The translations under genes and the position numbers were made by a program. A DNA stretch of 43,715 nucleotides, taken from assembly GCA_013376985.1 (NCBI GenBank), contig JACABB010000042.1:1-43715 (forward strand), read 5' to 3'. The notes beneath the pieces were generated by a model that worked only from the letters and a program-made list of their open reading frames with translations, was not told where the DNA came from and made no database searches. The stretch's first letter is position 1. Each line of letters starts with the position of its first letter. Positions 40,080 to 43,715 of the stretch are shown one piece after another. This stretch comes from Bacteroidales bacterium (lineage in GTDB: Bacteria > Bacteroidota > Bacteroidia > Bacteroidales > Tenuifilaceae).

Positions 40080-42722
40080 TTAGGAAGAAGCAGATAATGC
40101 CTCCAAATCTTTTTCTACCTGTTTTAAATACTTACTGAACTCAACGTATTTAGGAAAATCATTGGCTAGTTGCAACCAAATTTCTTTGGCTTTATGGAAA
40201 TAATCAGTGGCTGAGCCTTTATCATCCTTTGAATCACGTGAAAAGACAGCCAACTTGGCGTAAGAAATCGCCAACCCGTTTTTAAAATCTACACTCTGGG
40301 GGGTGGATTCATAGAGCTCCTTTGTTAACTGCAAATCTTTCTCATAGTAGATCAGAGCCATTTCTAAATCGTCCAAAGAGGTGTATGTATCCCCAAGCTT
40401 AGAGTACGATATCGCCAACCCGTTTTTAAAATCTACACTCTGAGGGGAGGTTTCATAGAGCTCTTTCATCAACTTAGTAAAATCTTCAAAACACGTCAGG
40501 GCTTTTTCCAAATCCCCCAAAGAGGTGTATGTATTCCCAAGCTTTGAGTACGATACCGCCAAACCGTTTTTAAAATCTACACTCTGGGGGGAGGATTCAT
40601 AGAGTTCCTTTGTTAACTGCAAATCTTTCTCATAATAGGTCAGGGCTTTTTCTAAATCCCCAAAAGAGGTGTAAGTTTCCCCAAGCTTAGAGTACGATAT
40701 CGCCAACCCGTTTTTAAAATCTACACTCTGGGGGGAGGTTTCATAGAGCTCTTTCACTAACCCACTGCAATCCTCAAAATAGGTCAGGGCTTTTTCTAAA
40801 TTCCCCAAAGAGGTGTACGTTTCCCCAAGTTTTGAGTACGATATCGCTAAACTATTTTTAAAACCTACACTATGAGGGGAGGATTCATAGAGTTCTTTAC
40901 TTAACATACTGTAATCCTCAAAATAGGTTAGGGCTTTTTCCAAATCGCCCAAAGAGGTGTAAGTTTCCCCAAGTTTTAAGTTCGATACCGCCAACCCGTT
41001 TTTAAAACCTACACTATGGGGGGAGGATTCATGGAGCTCTTTAAACAAAGCCATTTCATCCTCATAATAGGTTAAGGCTTTTTCCAAATCGCCCAAAGAG
41101 GTGTACGTTTCCCCAAGTTTTGAGTACGATATCGCCAAACTATTTTTAAAATCTACACTCTGAGGGGAGGTTTCATAGAGCTCTTTAAATAAAACCGTTT
41201 CATACTCAAAATAGGTCAGGGCTTTTTCTAAATCCCCCAAAGAGGTGTACGTATTCCCTAATTTTTCGGACGATATCGCCAATCCGTTTTTAAAATCCAT
41301 ATTCTGGGGGGAGGATTCATAGAGCTCTTTAAATAAAACTGTTTCATACTCAAAATAGGTCAGGGCTTTTTCCAAATTACCAGTAGTTGCATGATACCTA
41401 CCAACTCGCTCCGAGAGTACGGCTAAATTGTGGTCTATATGTTTGATATTGTATAGGATACTCTCTGCATAACGGGAGTAAACGCTAGCCTCGGTATAGG
41501 TAGCATTTATAATATGACCTGTCCCCGGCTCATAATCAAGTGTATCAATTAAAGTACTAATTAGTGGCTCACAATCATTAAGCAGCTGCGGGTTTTTGGC
41601 ACGGGTTATCTCCTGCACCACTGGGCTTACCCTAAAGGAGCTTTGCGGTTGGTTGTAATCCAACCAGCCTTTCTGGGCTAGGGCAAGTAGGGTTTTATCG
41701 GGCTGCTCAACATCAGGAAGTAGGGTTTCAATTTGAGGGTAGGCAATGCTCTCGGCAGGAAGTACGGCAAAAACGGATAGCATTTGGCGTTCAGCATCGC
41801 TCAAATTGCTAATATCGTACATTGCCCCAATTATGGCTTCGGGTTTCTCCCTACGTAGGGCAGCTCCCTTGGAATGGTACGGGGTGGTTACCTCATCGGC
41901 TTGCACGCCCAAAATTCCTTTCCCCTGTAGGTCACCAAGCAGGTTGCTAAGGCTATAGCTGGTTTTAAGCCTGTTGCAGCTGTTGAGGGTTTTGGCTAGC
42001 AACTCAATAATCAGGGTGTTTTTGCCAACTGCCGTGAGTATGCTTGCAAGTAAAATACCCTCACTCTCCTTATGGTTTGGGTAGTACCTTTTAAATAGGG
42101 CTTCGGCTTGGGCATCGGGCAGGGGTTCTATCCTATAAGTTGTGGCGTGCTCAAGCTCGGTTATCCGGGTGGTAAGGAGTAGGTGGAAATTGGGGCAGGT
42201 ACGGAGGGCGGCGTAATACCTCTCCAGCTCCTTTACATCGTTGGCATTATCAATAACCAGCAGGCAAGGTTTTTTGAGCTGCTGCATGGTATCGAGCAGC
42301 AGGAGCAATCTTTCATCAACCTGCATTTGGTCGGAAAAACTTATTTTAAAGGCTGGTGCAAGGGTAAGGAGGGCATCGGCAATGCTGTTTTCGGCAAAAA
42401 CCCAAGCAAGGTGGGTGTACTCATCGGAATACCTCCTATAGTATTGGGCAGCTAGGGTTGTTTTGCCTATTCCCCCCTCGCCGTTAACGAGCAGGAGTAG
42501 GTTATCGCCCTCAAAAAGTTTTTGGTGTACGGCTTTAAGCTCATCCTCCCTGCCTATGAATATATCGGTGTGAAAGACCCGGATTCCGAGGAATTTGGGG
42601 ATTGCTGAGCTATCTTTCAGAGGATTAATAAAAGTTGCATTATCGACTTTATTAATATTGTAAAGTTTATCCGCTACCTGTGGGGGTTTCTGGTTATCGG
42701 GTGTGTTAAACTGATCGTTCAT
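40080..42722 (-). CDS. STAND NTPase (NB-ARC-like) with near-identical TPR array
   Basis: 880 residues. At the N terminus (17-31) is a short motif VADKLYNINKVDNATF that matches the C terminus of the neighbouring effector. The NTPase follows: GREDEL (57-62), Walker A NGEGGIGKTTLA (80-91), Walker B LLVID (154-158), sensor TTR (184-186), IEPLPDAQAEALF (198-210), then a winged-helix region (about 300-380). From about 430 to 856 are nine TPR-like units; units 2-8 (472-807) are each exactly 48 residues and nearly the same (core SVDFKNGLAISYSKLGxTYT, GDLEKALTYFE, LxKELYESS). Such proteins sense an invader through the repeats, oligomerise with ATP and switch on an effector. The start is 8 bp after the effector stop, so both are one operon. 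Confidence 0.88.
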   Translation of the reverse strand: MNDQFNTPDNQKPPQVADKLYNINKVDNATFINPLKDSSAIPKFLGIRVFHTDIFIGREDELKAVHQKLFEGDNLLLLVNGEGGIGKTTLAAQYYRRYSDEYTHLAWVFAENSIADALLTLAPAFKISFSDQMQVDERLLLLLDTMQQLKKPCLLVIDNANDVKELERYYAALRTCPNFHLLLTTRITELEHATTYRIEPLPDAQAEALFKRYYPNHKESEGILLASILTAVGKNTLIIELLAKTLNSCNRLKTSYSLSNLLGDLQGKGILGVQADEVTTPYHSKGAALRREKPEAIIGAMYDISNLSDAERQMLSVFAVLPAESIAYPQIETLLPDVEQPDKTLLALAQKGWLDYNQPQSSFRVSPVVQEITRAKNPQLLNDCEPLISTLIDTLDYEPGTGHIINATYTEASVYSRYAESILYNIKHIDHNLAVLSERVGRYHATTGNLEKALTYFEYETVLFKELYESSPQNMDFKNGLAISSEKLGNTYTSLGDLEKALTYFEYETVLFKELYETSPQSVDFKNSLAISYSKLGETYTSLGDLEKALTYYEDEMALFKELHESSPHSVGFKNGLAVSNLKLGETYTSLGDLEKALTYFEDYSMLSKELYESSPHSVGFKNSLAISYSKLGETYTSLGNLEKALTYFEDCSGLVKELYETSPQSVDFKNGLAISYSKLGETYTSFGDLEKALTYYEKDLQLTKELYESSPQSVDFKNGLAVSYSKLGNTYTSLGDLEKALTCFEDFTKLMKELYETSPQSVDFKNGLAISYSKLGDTYTSLDDLEMALIYYEKDLQLTKELYESTPQSVDFKNGLAISYAKLAVFSRDSKDDKGSATDYFHKAKEIWLQLANDFPKYVEFSKYLKQVEKDLEALSASS
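40302..41309 (-). repeat. Seven 144-bp tandem repeats coding TPR units
   Basis: Within the STAND gene, seven units of exactly 144 bp (48 codons) follow each other without indels. Long stretches are identical between units even at third positions, for example the repeated AGCTTGGGGA/AACTTGGGGA and CGATATCGCCAA segments. Differences concentrate in the helix-B residues after TYFE (YETVLF, EDEMALF, EDYSMLS, EDCSGLV, EKDLQLT, EDFTKLM). This shows recent duplication or homogenisation with variable positions kept. Confidence 0.85.
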
Positions 42723-42730
42723 TTCTGGTT

Positions 42731-43294
42731 CTATGAGAAGTTAGCATTATCAATATGGTTGATATTGTATATTTTAGAGGCTGTTTGATTAAAGGTATTG
42801 CTACCAATTGGTGTAAAGAGATTTTCAGAGAATTTAGCTAACTCAAGCCTTTCCAGCTCTTTACTAAATTGATTCCAGAGGTCGTTTGAATCGGCAAAGG
42901 GGCTGTAAAAATGTCCTAAGTTGTGTAGCTCCTGCTTGAATTCAAGGAGACTACTATCCACCGCTCCGTTTGTGATTTTGAAATAGGTGAAGATAAAGGG
43001 TTTTTGTACCGATTTGAATTGCCCAAAAGCGTGTTGAAACTCCTGAGCGGTATACATGCCCACCTTTGTGTGTGCTAGCAGAACGAATATATCGGAAGCA
43101 ACTACAAGCTTGTTGTACTCGCTTTGCGATCCGCTTGATGACATGCGGGCGGATAGGTCTTCCCAAATATCGAGGTGAAGAAAGATTCCTCTATCGAACC
43201 ATGCTTTGCATTTCCTGTAAATCTCAATTTCGAAATGCTCACGTTCGGCTTTCAGCTCATTTGATGAGGCTAGGAATATTCTTATTTTTCTCAT
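42731..43294 (-). CDS. TIR-like (DUF4062-type) effector of the STAND pair
   Basis: 187 residues. The start MRKIRIFLASSNELKAERE is typical of the TIR-related DUF4062 group (strand then SS.EL..ER). It continues with IWEDLSARMSSSGSQSEYNKLVVASDIFVLLAHTKVGMYTAQEFQHAFGQF; Glu85 in YTAQEF occupies the place of the catalytic Glu of TIR NADases. A linker ends in ASKIYNINHIDNANFS (172-187), the motif shared with the STAND N terminus. It probably consumes or modifies a nucleotide such as NAD when recruited into a STAND assembly, causing abortive infection. Enzyme activity is inferred; it could instead be a non-catalytic TIR-like adaptor. It is transcribed first in the operon. Confidence 0.75.
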   Translation of the reverse strand: MRKIRIFLASSNELKAEREHFEIEIYRKCKAWFDRGIFLHLDIWEDLSARMSSSGSQSEYNKLVVASDIFVLLAHTKVGMYTAQEFQHAFGQFKSVQKPFIFTYFKITNGAVDSSLLEFKQELHNLGHFYSPFADSNDLWNQFSKELERLELAKFSENLFTPIGSNTFNQTASKIYNINHIDNANFS

Positions 43295-43614
43295 TTTGGG
43301 TAATGGATTAGTTGGGTTAAACCCTAGAGTTCCGAACTTTTAAAAAGTGATTATAAAAGTAAAAATTAAAAAGATTAAACATCAGCTGTTGTACTTAAAA
43401 TTTACTCAAAAGTTTTAACCCTCGGGAAAGAAGGTAAAACCTAGATTTCCGAACTTTTAAGAAGCTCAGAAGTTTGAAGTACAACCCTACCCTTTAACTT
43501 CAAGAATCATAGCAAACGCAAAGCAGCAGCGCTGCGCAATATTGGTAGCTTAAGGTTATACGGGTTGATTTTTAGGTGCAGCGCACCGTAATTTTATCAA
43601 TTAATTGAATAAAT
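43295..43614. other. Upstream region of the effector with short palindromes
   Basis: No gene. CCTAGAGTTCCGAACTTTTAA (from about 43323, cited in part) recurs as CCTAGATTTCCGAACTTTTAA from about 43440, and a relative GAGCTTTTAAGAAGTTCGGAA is at 39320-39340 on the other side of the operon. GGTGCAGCGCACC (about 43575-43587) and GCAGCGCTGC (about 43527-43536) are further palindromes. No promoter box was found with confidence. Confidence 0.45.
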
Positions 43615-43715
43615 AACGCGAGTTCGATGTAGGTATAATATATTGATTATCAGTTCACCATTAGATTGTTGCTTTGTCATGCTGAACGAAGTGAAATCCG
43701 AAGGATTCGCTGAAA
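43615..43715 (-). mobile_element. 149-bp MITE-like element, copy 3, cut by the window end
   Basis: The first 20 bases (AACGCGAGTTCGATGTAGGT) match the terminal repeat of the complete elements with few changes, and the next 55 bases (TATAATATATTGATTATCAG onwards, to CATGCTGAACGAAGTGAA) follow the reverse complement of copy 2 almost base for base. After that it diverges (ATCCGAAGGATTCGC). The far end lies outside the window, so the target duplication cannot be checked; the 5 bases before it are TAAAT. Confidence 0.65.

Noticed and set aside
40302-41309. Regular 144-bp repeats as a CRISPR array
   Set aside because: The repeats are contiguous, in frame, without spacers, and code for TPR helices.
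41440-41460. A third copy of the YNIxHID motif (YNIKHID, residues 424-430) inside the STAND protein
   Set aside because: It is the beginning of the first TPR unit, where HID aligns with SVD of the later units; the flanking residues do not match the signalling motif, so the likeness is chance.

Overview
The window looks like chromosomal DNA of a Bacteroidota bacterium, most like the order Bacteroidales and its relatives. The evidence is the low GC content, a rpsF-rpsR-rplI operon, promoter boxes matching the Bacteroidota -7 consensus TAnnTTTG, a DUF4293 protein, FtsX-like permeases ending in LKYE, exported GH31 and GH92 glycosidases, and interspersed repeats of types common in this phylum. Genus and species cannot be read from the sequence.

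Layout. 1-7.8 kb is accessory: a Fic AMP-transferase-like gene, a two-gene operon of a RecQ-type helicase fused to a phosphoribosyltransferase (PRTase) domain plus a DprA-like protein (similar in outline to the ShosTA defence pair), and an exported GH31 alpha-glucosidase. The RecQ/DprA/GH31 block is bracketed by two 149-bp miniature inverted-repeat elements, each with a perfect 5-bp target duplication, and by a second repeat family. 7.8-12.5 kb holds an aldo/keto reductase and galM, then on the opposite strand an exported ankyrin-repeat protein and a lipoprotein. 12.6-18.3 kb has a SiaC-like (DUF1987) regulator, a rubredoxin too short for routine ORF calling, pepD, cysQ, and a TPR-SpoIIE phosphatase. 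18.4-29.8 kb is core: dnaA with a possible origin or autoregulatory region upstream, an MlaD-like protein, a cell-wall amidase, lptD, a PabA/TrpG amidotransferase, ridA, rpsF-rpsR-rplI, a SirB1-like protein, a nucleoside phosphorylase and DUF4293. 29.9-39.1 kb has two tandem paralogous FtsX/MacB-type permeases, an MFS transporter and a GH92 mannosidase. 39.1-43.7 kb is accessory: about 1 kb of palindromic repeats, a two-gene STAND NTPase plus TIR-like effector cassette, and another miniature element cut by the window edge.

The two most interesting systems are (1) the RecQ-PRTase/DprA pair at 1.7-4.9 kb, whose genes overlap in an ATGA, and (2) the TIR-like effector/STAND-TPR pair at 40.1-43.3 kb. 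In the second, the last 16 residues of the effector carry a 15-residue motif that recurs near the N terminus of the STAND protein, as expected of homotypic (amyloid-type) signalling motifs. The STAND sensor is built from seven near-identical 48-residue TPR units. All functional statements are homology-by-eye; no database search was run.
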